Shown here: in pieces, positions 1 to 6,605 of the stretch
Layout of the letters: every line of letters starts with the position of its first letter
How positions within the stretch are numbered: position 1 is the first letter of the stretch
Source: Agarilytica sp045430345
GTDB lineage: Bacteria; Pseudomonadota; Gammaproteobacteria; Pseudomonadales; Cellvibrionaceae
Length of the DNA stretch: 64,000 nt
Reading direction: 5' to 3'
Assembly: GCA_045430345.1 (NCBI GenBank)
Contig: JAILXT010000001.1
Span: forward strand, 496,001-560,000
Notes under the pieces: generated by a model
The model's input: the letters and a program-made list of their open reading frames with translations, nothing else
The model's database searches: none
What the model was told of the DNA's origin: nothing
Made by a program: the position numbers and the translations under genes

Positions 1-300
1 GACGAAGGTGAGCTTATTGCAGACAAGCAGCGTTATGTCTGGAAGCCGCTGAGTGAGATATTATTAGAGTTAAAGCGACGGTTTCCTGAAGAGCAAAGTA
101 TTGCATTACTATTGGATCGCAGTGTCAGCTATAAAACAATGATTGAGGTTATGGATCGGGTGCGAGTTACGGATATTGTGCAAGCTGCTAGCCTCGAAAC
201 GGTTGAGTTATTTCCTCAGGTATCGATAGGTGACCTGCCTCTGGATGATGTTGTGACCGACGAAGTGCTTCAAGATACAGTGGCAGAGGGCGCACAATAA
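1..300 (+). CDS. ExbD/TolR-type biopolymer transport protein, C-terminal part
   Basis: The reading frame is open from base 1 and ends with TAA at 298-300; 99 residues are visible and the 5' end lies outside the window. The visible part resembles the periplasmic domain of ExbD/TolR proteins: a predicted strand-helix-strand segment containing EEQSIALLLDRSVSYKTMIEVMDRVR, read here in two pieces, which corresponds to the family's usual 'thing is computed from a residue pair, then a helix' region. ExbD works with ExbB to pass proton-motive force to a TonB-like protein. Its stop overlaps the start of a second ExbD-like gene by one base (TAATG), so the two are probably translationally coupled. Tandem ExbD genes are common in operons for TonB-dependent or gliding-type energy transduction. 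The assignment rests on this fragment plus the neighbour. Confidence 0.7.
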   Translation, partial: DEGELIADKQRYVWKPLSEILLELKRRFPEEQSIALLLDRSVSYKTMIEVMDRVRVTDIVQAASLETVELFPQVSIGDLPLDDVVTDEVLQDTVAEGAQ

Positions 301-797
301 TGTTAGAAGTCTCTCGCAGAGCTCGGCGTATGGAGCGTCATCACAAGTTGGCAAAGGGGTCGCCGCTTAATCTTGTGTCGCTGATGGATATATTTACGAT
401 ATTGGTTTTTTTCCTATTAGTGAACTCCTCAAATACACAACAGCTCCCTAGCAATAAAGCGCTGACCTTACCCACGTCTTCAGCTAAAAAAGCGCCACAA
501 GAAACGCTTGTTATCATGGTAACTAAGCGGGATATTCTCGTGCAAGGCCAAAAAGTTGCTTCTATTTCTACGCTTATCGACAACGGTGAAGATGATATTC
601 CTAGCCTTAAAAAGGAGCTGGAGTTTTTGTCGGGTGGAATAGAACCTGTGGAAGGCGCTACGGCAAAACGAATTACGATTATGGGGGACGAAAACATTCC
701 TTATGAAGTCGTGAGAAAAATTTTAAAATCGTGTCAGCAAGCGAAGTATACAAACATCGCTTTTGCGGCTACTCAAGTGGCCAAAAAGGCGGAGTGA
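300..797 (+). CDS. ExbD/TolR-type biopolymer transport protein
   Basis: A 165-residue protein with the ExbD/TolR layout: a short basic cytoplasmic N-terminus (SRRARRMERHHK), one membrane segment at about residues 27-43, and a periplasmic domain to the end. The membrane segment begins with LVSLMDIFTILVFFLL, and Asp30 in it matches the proton-pathway aspartate of ExbD/TolR. Known role of the family: stator component that energises a TonB/TolA-like protein at the inner membrane. The gene starts inside the TAATG overlap with the preceding ExbD gene and is followed after 10 bases by a TonB-like gene, so the three form an operon. An ExbB partner would be expected upstream, outside the window. Confidence 0.85.
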   Translation: MLEVSRRARRMERHHKLAKGSPLNLVSLMDIFTILVFFLLVNSSNTQQLPSNKALTLPTSSAKKAPQETLVIMVTKRDILVQGQKVASISTLIDNGEDDIPSLKKELEFLSGGIEPVEGATAKRITIMGDENIPYEVVRKILKSCQQAKYTNIAFAATQVAKKAE

Positions 798-807
798 CGG
801 AAACTTA

Positions 808-1761
808 ATGACTGCACGGAACTATACATCCTTAGCGCTAGCTTGGGTCCCCGATAGCCAAGAGAAAAAACCTTTCTATATCATTGTGGCGAGTGTTCTA
901 TTTGCCGCACTGATATTGGCGTTAGTGGTATCGTCGGTAGATGTTCCACCAAAAGAGCGCAAGCCCCGCACGGTTGTGCCGGAGCGAGTGGCTAAGTTTA
1001 TTACGCAAAAGAAAAAAGTAACGCCGCCTAAACCTAAAGCGACGCCGGTGCCAACCCCCAAAATTATTCCGACACCTAAACCCAAAGTGGTGCGCAAAAA
1101 AGAAACCGAAGCGCAAAAGAAAAAGCCGCTGACAAAGAAAGAAAAAAAGGCGAGGGATAAAGCGTCTGAAAGTGGCTTGCTGGCCTTGAGTGGTGAGCTT
1201 GCGGATTTAATGGACACCAGTGAAGTGAATGATTTGGTGGGCGCTAAAACCAAGAAAACATCCGCTAAAGCACTAAAAACGGCGGGTGTTAGTAACGAAA
1301 TTCTTACTTCGGGTGCGAACGAGGGAAGTGGTAGCGTTAGTACCTCAGATTATGTTGGTGGTGTAGGCTCAACAACGCTTTCTGCAAGAGAGGTTGCGTT
1401 AGTAAAACAGTCATTAACAAAAAGCGATCAAGTTGAGCGTGACGATCCGAGTAGGCCTGCTAAAGCCAGAACTGGCGCGCGCGGAGAAGAAGACATCACC
1501 ATTGTTTTCGACCAGAACAAAGGCCAGCTCTTTTCACTCTATAATCGTGAGCGTCGTAAGCAGCCGGGTTTAAAGGGTAAGTTAGTGTTGGAAATCACAA
1601 TTGCAGCTGATGGCTCTGTCACTAACGTCAAAATTGCATCTAGTGAGCTTAATGCTCCTGCGCTGGAACGAAGAATCATTGCACGAGTTAAGCGCTTCAA
1701 GTTTGAAACTCGTGATGCGCCGATTACTGTAACGTACCCAATAGAGTTCTTGCCCTCTTAG
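808..1761 (+). CDS. TonB-like energy transducer with AgmX/PglI-type C-terminal domain
   Basis: A 317-residue protein read from ATG 808; the frame is open further upstream, but that extension overlaps the exbD gene and has no good start. Order of parts: about 20 cytoplasmic residues, one membrane segment (about 23-43), a Pro/Lys-rich linker (about 55-115, with PTPKIIPTPKPK), a low-complexity stretch, and a C-terminal domain (about 225-317) with the pattern LVLEITIAADGSVTNVKI...RIIARVKRFKF, as in TonB and AgmX/PglI C-terminal domains. It lies directly after two ExbD genes, so it is probably the periplasm-spanning partner of that motor. The outer-membrane receptor or target is not visible. A terminator-like hairpin follows. 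Confidence 0.75.
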   Translation: MTARNYTSLALAWVPDSQEKKPFYIIVASVLFAALILALVVSSVDVPPKERKPRTVVPERVAKFITQKKKVTPPKPKATPVPTPKIIPTPKPKVVRKKETEAQKKKPLTKKEKKARDKASESGLLALSGELADLMDTSEVNDLVGAKTKKTSAKALKTAGVSNEILTSGANEGSGSVSTSDYVGGVGSTTLSAREVALVKQSLTKSDQVERDDPSRPAKARTGARGEEDITIVFDQNKGQLFSLYNRERRKQPGLKGKLVLEITIAADGSVTNVKIASSELNAPALERRIIARVKRFKFETRDAPITVTYPIEFLPS

Positions 1762-1836
1762 CGGATTACGGTACAGCCCTATGGTCTTAGCCAAAGATGA
1801 AATAAAAGGGTACTGGAACGGTAAATGTCAAAAATA

Positions 1837-1865
1837 GAAATAGGCGACCCTTCGCAGCCTATTTC
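1837..1865. terminator. Hairpin terminator, probably bidirectional
   Basis: A perfect 9-bp stem (GAAATAGGC / GCCTATTTC) with an 11-base loop is followed by TTT on the plus strand and by a T-rich run on the minus strand. It lies between the TonB-like gene and the convergent AraC-type gene, and overlaps the latter's stop codon, so it can serve both. Confidence 0.6.
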
Positions 1866-2320
1866 TTTCCTCGAACGTATACGTTGTATAGCTTTCTGAA
1901 GTGGTGGGGGGGTAAGCCTGTCCAGCGTTTAAAGGCGTTGATAAGGCCGGTGCGATCGGCAAAATCTAGCATAGGAAACATTTCCTCAACCTTTTTCCCA
2001 TCGATCAACAGCTGAATCGCATAGTGCTGTCTTACTTGATCCCTAAGATACGTAAAGCTTGTACCTTCCTGTGATAGGTGGTTTTGTAAAGTGCGTGTGG
2101 GCATATCCAATTCATCTGCCACTAGGCCAATTTCCAATTTGGTTTTGCCTAGGCGCCAAATGAGAGACATCATTACCTTACTTGTCCACCCATATACCAT
2201 GGGCAGTTTCGCGCGATCTATGTGGTGGGTAATGATTCGTTGATAGTGTTTTTCTATTTCCTTGAATTCGGTATTTTGTAGATTCAACTCTGTGTCGGAA
2301 GGATGCTCAGAATCCGACAT
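1859..2320 (-). CDS. AraC-family helix-turn-helix protein, short form
   Basis: A 153-residue protein from the ATG at 2320, which has a good ribosome binding site (AAGGAG, about 8 bases upstream). The frame is open further upstream, but without comparable signals. The C-terminal ~100 residues look like an AraC/XylS DNA-binding domain: a first helix-turn-helix (IGLVADELDMPTRTLQNHLS) and the family's closing pattern, here FADRTGLINAFKRWTG followed by LPPHHFRK. The N-terminus is short and polar, with no room for the usual sensing domain. It is probably a transcriptional regulator; the target is unknown. It converges on the ExbD/TonB operon, sharing its terminator. Confidence 0.7.
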   Translation of the reverse strand: MSDSEHPSDTELNLQNTEFKEIEKHYQRIITHHIDRAKLPMVYGWTSKVMMSLIWRLGKTKLEIGLVADELDMPTRTLQNHLSQEGTSFTYLRDQVRQHYAIQLLIDGKKVEEMFPMLDFADRTGLINAFKRWTGLPPHHFRKLYNVYVRGKK

Positions 2321-2495
2321 ATAGGGGCTCCTTGTTGGCGCATTTTGGTGGGTGAGAATTATACCGCGAACTATCCAGTTTTTCAGGCGTATTTTCAGTG
2401 ACGAGTACGCATATTTTTCTATTTCCCGATCTCCAGTCCTTACTTTGTGGGAGATAGGTGCCAGGGGGCGTATACGGTTGTACTGGGCAATAAAA

Positions 2496-2522
2496 AAGCC
2501 GGGGCATTCCTTGCCTCGGCTT
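2496..2522 (-). terminator. Strong hairpin terminator of the DUF2239/ABA4-like operon
   Basis: The stem is AAGCCGGGGCA / TGCCTCGGCTT (11 bp with one G-T pair) and the loop is TTCCT. Read on the minus strand it is followed by a T-run (plus strand shows TAAAAAA before the stem), as expected for an intrinsic terminator of the minus-strand genes at 2883-3956. A T-rich run also follows on the plus strand. Confidence 0.65.
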
Positions 2523-2536
2523 CTAGATTTTTTCAC

Positions 2537-2882
2537 CTTTTTCCTTGTCCTTGGTGATTCACCATCCTGGTGAGTACATGTTCAGGGGTACTGTTACTCC
2601 TTGATGCTCCTAATGCATCTCCCTAAGGTCCTATCCCTTTAAATGCCTACTAATCCTTGTGCAGTCCTGGCTGATACCCGACCCTGGATATCACGAATGT
2701 CCTTACTGGGTTCTGCCCTCAATTCCTTCGGGGTTAACCCTATGTGCATACCTGCTACCGGCCCTGGTCAATCCTGTGCTGCGATTTCATGGTGGTTATT
2801 ATTCCAGGGCAGGCCATGTGGGAATAGTGGAGATAGTCACCGGTGTTTGTGAGATATATCCTACAAAAAACGACATATGGAC
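2537..2882. other. Non-coding gap
   Basis: About 350 bases with no supported gene. Short plus-strand frames run through it but lack ribosome binding sites and any recognisable domain. A small inverted repeat (CACCATCCTGGTG, near 2560-2573) is visible. Most likely it is the 3' untranslated region of the minus-strand operon ending at the terminator at 2496-2522, or decayed sequence. Confidence 0.4.
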
Positions 2883-3350
2883 TTATATCGGGCTCTTGCT
2901 AAAGTTCATCCTCGAGAATGTATAGTGCAAGCCAATGGAGACTCCGTAGGCCAATATTCCCGCCGCCCCAGATAAAAACGCCGCGACAACACAAAACGCG
3001 CTGAAGCCTTTGGCTATTTGACGCTTTTCCAAATCGTCCGTGATCCAGCGTGCAACGAATAGCATATAGGCAAGTATCTCGGTCCAAATATTAAGGATGC
3101 GCTCTGGGATACTTAGCATCGTAATGATTCCGTTGTATGTGAATATATCGCCTTTAGGTTCCATTGATCTCGTATCAACGACTCCAGCAATAAATGCCCC
3201 GAGCAAAAGCAAGGGCAGTAAACGCCCACCAAGTAACAACAGCCAGTAACGGGTTTTAGACCCATATGTCAAAAAGCTCCCGATAAGCAGACTTAACCAC
3301 CCTAAAACAAAGATGTTCGACACTGCACTAAAGATGAATTCATTATTCAT
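2883..3350 (-). CDS. ABA4-like (DUF4281-type) integral membrane protein
   Basis: A 155-residue, strongly hydrophobic protein with four likely membrane segments (about 8-28, 35-60, 90-108, 115-140). The segment ending MLFVARWITDDLEKR matches the pattern I associate with the ABA4-like DUF4281 family (a 'DLFVGRWI-D' type motif in the third segment). The plant member ABA4 is needed for neoxanthin synthesis; the role in bacteria is unclear. The start has a good site (AAGGATATAAGGAC before ATG). It follows the DUF2239 gene by 33 bases on the same strand and shares its promoter region. The family call is from memory of the motif; the membrane topology is plain from the sequence. Confidence 0.55.
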   Translation of the reverse strand: MNNEFIFSAVSNIFVLGWLSLLIGSFLTYGSKTRYWLLLLGGRLLPLLLLGAFIAGVVDTRSMEPKGDIFTYNGIITMLSIPERILNIWTEILAYMLFVARWITDDLEKRQIAKGFSAFCVVAAFLSGAAGILAYGVSIGLHYTFSRMNFSKSPI

Positions 3351-3383
3351 GTCCTTATATCCTTCTATTTCAATGGGCTGAAG

Positions 3384-3956
3384 CTAAAATGCGCCTTCAG
3401 CGAACTTTAATGTGTACTTGCGTACGTCTTTTGGCCAGCCACTAACATGCTCAATTAAAGCAGCCTCATTGCCGGAATAAAGTGCCCGGGTAGCCTCTTC
3501 AAACCCAGCTAAATCCCCCGCAATAGCCGAGATAAAGCGATTTGTTCGGTCTTGTGCGATACGTATACCATCGGAATGAGCACTTTGCTTTCTGGCTTCG
3601 TCGACTAAGCGACGAATCGTTCCAGAAGCGCCACCTCGTTGGCGGTCCAACCACTCCCAGTGCCGAGGGAGCAGAGTAATTTCACGCCCAACGACGCCGA
3701 GTTTTGGGCGGCCTCGCTTCCCCTTTTCAGGCGGTTGAGCGGCGTTTTCTCCCTCGTTCGGGCACGCAAATCGGGCCTCGATTTCAGCATCAGTACCGCG
3801 CGTATCGATATCAATTTGCCGCCCAGACGCCATCTCAAATATAAGTAATAGGGGGCCGTTCTTCGAGGTTTCTCTCGAGCGCGCCCACATGGCGACCTCT
3901 AATAGCGTTCCGCTACAGATGCATTGGTGGCCCTCGAAGGCAATATGTAAGGTCAT
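3384..3956 (-). CDS. DUF2239 family protein
   Basis: A 190-residue soluble protein. It carries the characteristic block of DUF2239: GRPKLGVVGREITLLPRHWEWL, read as GRPKLGV then EITLLPRHWEWL, then GGASGTIRRLVDEARK, then a helical C-terminus with FISAIAGDLAGFEEATRALY and WPKDVRKYTLKFAEG. The N-terminal ~60 residues form a small beta-rich domain. The function of the family is not known; the basic, helix-rich centre would fit nucleic-acid binding, but that is inference. The start has AAGGAGA 7 bases upstream. The gene heads a two-gene operon with the ABA4-like gene, and a perfect palindrome lies 34 bases upstream of its start. Confidence 0.7.
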   Translation of the reverse strand: MTLHIAFEGHQCICSGTLLEVAMWARSRETSKNGPLLLIFEMASGRQIDIDTRGTDAEIEARFACPNEGENAAQPPEKGKRGRPKLGVVGREITLLPRHWEWLDRQRGGASGTIRRLVDEARKQSAHSDGIRIAQDRTNRFISAIAGDLAGFEEATRALYSGNEAALIEHVSGWPKDVRKYTLKFAEGAF

Positions 3957-3989
3957 GGGTTTATCTCCTTTAATAGCCTTGGTTAAATT

Positions 3990-4009
3990 AATATTACCAT
4001 GGTAATATT
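3990..4009. promoter_or_regulatory. Perfect 20-bp palindrome, candidate operator
   Basis: AATATTACCATGGTAATATT reads the same on both strands over all 20 bases. It sits 34 bases upstream of the DUF2239 start, in the promoter region of the DUF2239/ABA4-like operon. Perfect symmetry of this length and this position suggest a binding site for a dimeric repressor or activator. No regulator gene of that operon is evident next to it. Confidence 0.5.
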
Positions 4010-4201
4010 TTGGTTCGCAAATTTATTTAGATGGGAGTAGTCAGTAATTAGGAGGCGGCGTAACTAAATCTTGTTTTCGATGCCCTTAAGTAACAGTTCT
4101 CAAAACTGATAAATTAGGCGCCTGATTTCTTCTTGGTTGGCTGTATATCAGATAACATGAGCGCCGCACGTGCTTTTAAGGAAGAAATTAAGGATTTGTC
4201 T

Positions 4202-5419
4202 ATGTATACCCCTCCAACCATATCTACAAACTCTCGAACCATTACAGGAAATTTCGGGGGTAAGAGAGTTCAGATTGTACCTGCGTACGAAAAAACCTAT
4301 GACCTTTTAAATAAAGCCGCTCAGTCCGGAAACCATTGGGCTAGGTTGGCCGTGTCTGGGCTGAGGGCACTCAGTTCTGGGCGACTTGGGAAGGATAATA
4401 TTTACGTGCGGCCTAACCGTTCTGCAAATCTAGAAACAGGCGCAGAGCAGTTTTTTGTAATTCTTCCGGGTATAAAAGCGACGGTCGATGCTCAGTCAAA
4501 TGGCACATTTAAGATAGTGTATTTGGCGTTTGATACAGGGTATTTCGAGCAAAGTAGTCAAAATACAATGACTGGTTTGTATCGGGCCGTAAAAAGGGAT
4601 AATAAGTGGGGTGTGGATTTTGTTGAGAACGGCGAATTACCTTCTGAACCAATTAAACAGAGGTTTGTTGGTATCACTGATAGGCAGCACTCGGATGCAA
4701 TAGATGCGGCAGAAACTATTGCTCCAAGAGTTTCAAAAGCGCCTGGAGGCGGAGGTCCATTTTTTGATTCTTTCGATTTGCATTTTACTCCGGGTGACAA
4801 AAAGATCGGCGGGCTTAAAAATTATAATAAGGCCGCTAAACCTCTAAGCAATGAATCGATACATGGGTCAGCGATAATGCTGGCGAATACAATGTATAAG
4901 TCAAAAGACGTTAAAGGAGTGAGCTGGGTTGCTGAATTTGGTGGGTCTGCAGTTTTGACTCAGGCCATGAAAATACTGGCTGACCGGAAGGTGAAGCTGG
5001 ATGGCCATACTGCGTATTTATATCGACCTAGCACAAATGTAAATCAAGCAGTAAAACATGCTCACGAGCTGGGTTTGAACCTGGACAGAAATTTCGTTAC
5101 CACTGAGGTAGGCGACTATATGGGGAATCGAGATCAAGTCGCTATGATTATTAATAGATTAAAAAATGAAGAAGATTATAGAAAAGGGCATGGTGCTTGG
5201 GATTTTTGTGGGCAAGTCACAAAGGTCCAGGGGTTAACGGCTATGGCAACGGCGGCCATAGGAGCTGTCGGTGTTGGAATGTCAGCTCCAGCCATTCCTA
5301 TACTGGCTGCAATTGGCGGAGCTCTTGGATCTGGAGTCGCAGCATTAAAAACTGGTGACACATTGGCAAAACATGTTGCGCCAAAATTTTATGATAGAAA
5401 TGCCGGTAAAATTAAGTGA
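4202..5419 (+). CDS. Protein of unknown function with a Gly/Ala-rich hydrophobic C-terminus
   Basis: 405 residues from ATG 4202, chosen because AAGGA lies 7 bases upstream; in-frame starts at 4157 (ATG) and 4133 (TTG) exist but have no visible ribosome binding site. No Sec signal peptide is seen. The body is mixed alpha/beta without a family I recognise; it holds a Gly-rich patch (APGGGGPFFDSFDLHF) and, near the C-terminus, a ~40-residue hydrophobic Ala/Gly segment (TAMATAAIGAVGVGMSAP...) that could insert into or cross a membrane. Its stop overlaps the GTG start of the next gene, so the two proteins are probably made together. The layout (soluble body, glycine-zipper-like hydrophobic tail, coupled small partner) recalls secreted effectors, but that is inference only. 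Confidence 0.6.
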   Translation: MYTPPTISTNSRTITGNFGGKRVQIVPAYEKTYDLLNKAAQSGNHWARLAVSGLRALSSGRLGKDNIYVRPNRSANLETGAEQFFVILPGIKATVDAQSNGTFKIVYLAFDTGYFEQSSQNTMTGLYRAVKRDNKWGVDFVENGELPSEPIKQRFVGITDRQHSDAIDAAETIAPRVSKAPGGGGPFFDSFDLHFTPGDKKIGGLKNYNKAAKPLSNESIHGSAIMLANTMYKSKDVKGVSWVAEFGGSAVLTQAMKILADRKVKLDGHTAYLYRPSTNVNQAVKHAHELGLNLDRNFVTTEVGDYMGNRDQVAMIINRLKNEEDYRKGHGAWDFCGQVTKVQGLTAMATAAIGAVGVGMSAPAIPILAAIGGALGSGVAALKTGDTLAKHVAPKFYDRNAGKIK

Positions 5420-6246
5420 TTAATTTCAGTAAAATCAACGCGGTCAAACTTAGAGCTCCCTCCGATACAGATAAGGTTGTAGGGCCAAATTTTAAAAAAT
5501 CTAAGAGATATGAATTTACACTTGCAGGAAGCAAGTTAGTGTTTCTAGCTCCTGATCACAGTCCTCGTTATGATTCGTCGGTTTGGTTAACTTCAAAAAA
5601 AAATGACGCTTTGGAAGAGCCATTCAGAGAATTTACTTCAGGAGTATTGGCTGTAGATAGTTGGGAAAGTGCTTCAGTGTTTAGCCGGGCATGGGGTTAC
5701 TATTATTCCAAGTTTGGAGGTGGCGCTGGTGAGCTAAAGATGTCTATAGGTGTGCGGAAAAGAAATAGTCGTTTTGTTTTTCAATCTGGATCTTTTTTAC
5801 ACCCGAAGACATTTGAATACACCCTAAGTTTATTTTTGACAAATATGTTTGGGTGGAAGACTTTATCTGGGAAGGCAAGTTATACCGCCCCGCAGGAATG
5901 GGGGGTCAACAAAACGTTTCCTGTCCCGGCGGCATCGTACGACATTGTAGGAAGCAATGAAGAACGGGTGTTTGTATTTCCCGTAACCGGAGAGCATTTT
6001 GTCGAGATTAGTTTTTCATACATAGGTAGAGCGAATAATGTTCGTAAAGAAATGCGAACGTTAGTTGATCAAATAATCGATAGTATGTCTCTGGAGCTTT
6101 CACCAGAAACTCAACATCTAGTTGATCAGATAAGCTTAGAAAACGCTGGAGTTGAGTTAACAGAGCATTTTGCCCCGTTAAAGTGGCCGGTCTCCAAAGA
6201 AGACGTCGAAAAACAAGAAAAGTTGGAAAATGACTTGTTATCCTAA
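5416..6246 (+). CDS. Protein of unknown function, coupled partner of the upstream gene
   Basis: 276 residues starting at GTG 5416, which overlaps the upstream stop (GTGA), so expression probably depends on translational coupling. No signal peptide or membrane segment is seen. The protein is rich in aromatic and charged residues, with several predicted beta-strands (RYEFTLAGSKLVFLAPDH; RVFVFPVTGEHFVEISFSYIG) and a helical, acidic C-terminus (VSKEDVEKQEKLENDLLS). I do not recognise the family. Close coupling to a protein with a hydrophobic tail would fit a chaperone, adaptor or immunity protein, but nothing in the sequence proves this. Confidence 0.6.
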   Translation: MINFSKINAVKLRAPSDTDKVVGPNFKKSKRYEFTLAGSKLVFLAPDHSPRYDSSVWLTSKKNDALEEPFREFTSGVLAVDSWESASVFSRAWGYYYSKFGGGAGELKMSIGVRKRNSRFVFQSGSFLHPKTFEYTLSLFLTNMFGWKTLSGKASYTAPQEWGVNKTFPVPAASYDIVGSNEERVFVFPVTGEHFVEISFSYIGRANNVRKEMRTLVDQIIDSMSLELSPETQHLVDQISLENAGVELTEHFAPLKWPVSKEDVEKQEKLENDLLS

Positions 6247-6355
6247 ATCCATATAACGTGTTTTGGCTGGGAATATAAGTATTCTTCATAGTGTTGACCG
6301 GGTGAAGCTTCCTAGTCTAGTCTCCTTTAGTGCCTGAAGGCAGGTCTCGATAATA

Positions 6356-6583
6356 TTAGTGTTTCTCACCTTTTTGCCCCTCCGTAATTGCCTTCATCAT
6401 GGCGATACCAGTGTTGTTACCTTTAACGACCGAGCGAAAGATTTGAATATCACGCCAAAAGCCCAAGTAACTTCTCAAAATGTTATCAAATCCATAGATT
6501 AGCGCTCCGCGATCTGACACAATTCCGCCCGAGAAACAGACACTTGGGGCGCGAATAATCAGAACATACTGATGGCGCCAATT
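6356..6583 (-). pseudogene. Possible gene remnant in the gap before the lipoprotein gene
   Basis: On the minus strand an open frame of about 75 codons ends at TAA (plus-strand TTA at 6356-6358). It contains plausible protein-like text such as SGGIVSDRGALIYGFDN and FWRDIQIFRSVVKGNN, but has no ATG with a ribosome binding site at its 5' end and begins just after a stop. It may be the decayed 3' end of a gene. The rest of the 6247-6605 gap shows nothing clear. Confidence 0.2.
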
Positions 6584-6605
6584 GATTTTTTACATGGAGT
6601 CATTA

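Noticed and set aside
2643..2925. Two overlapping plus-strand open frames in the gap after the AraC-type gene
   Set aside because: No ribosome binding site, no domain, Cys/Pro/Trp-rich text typical of non-coding reading.
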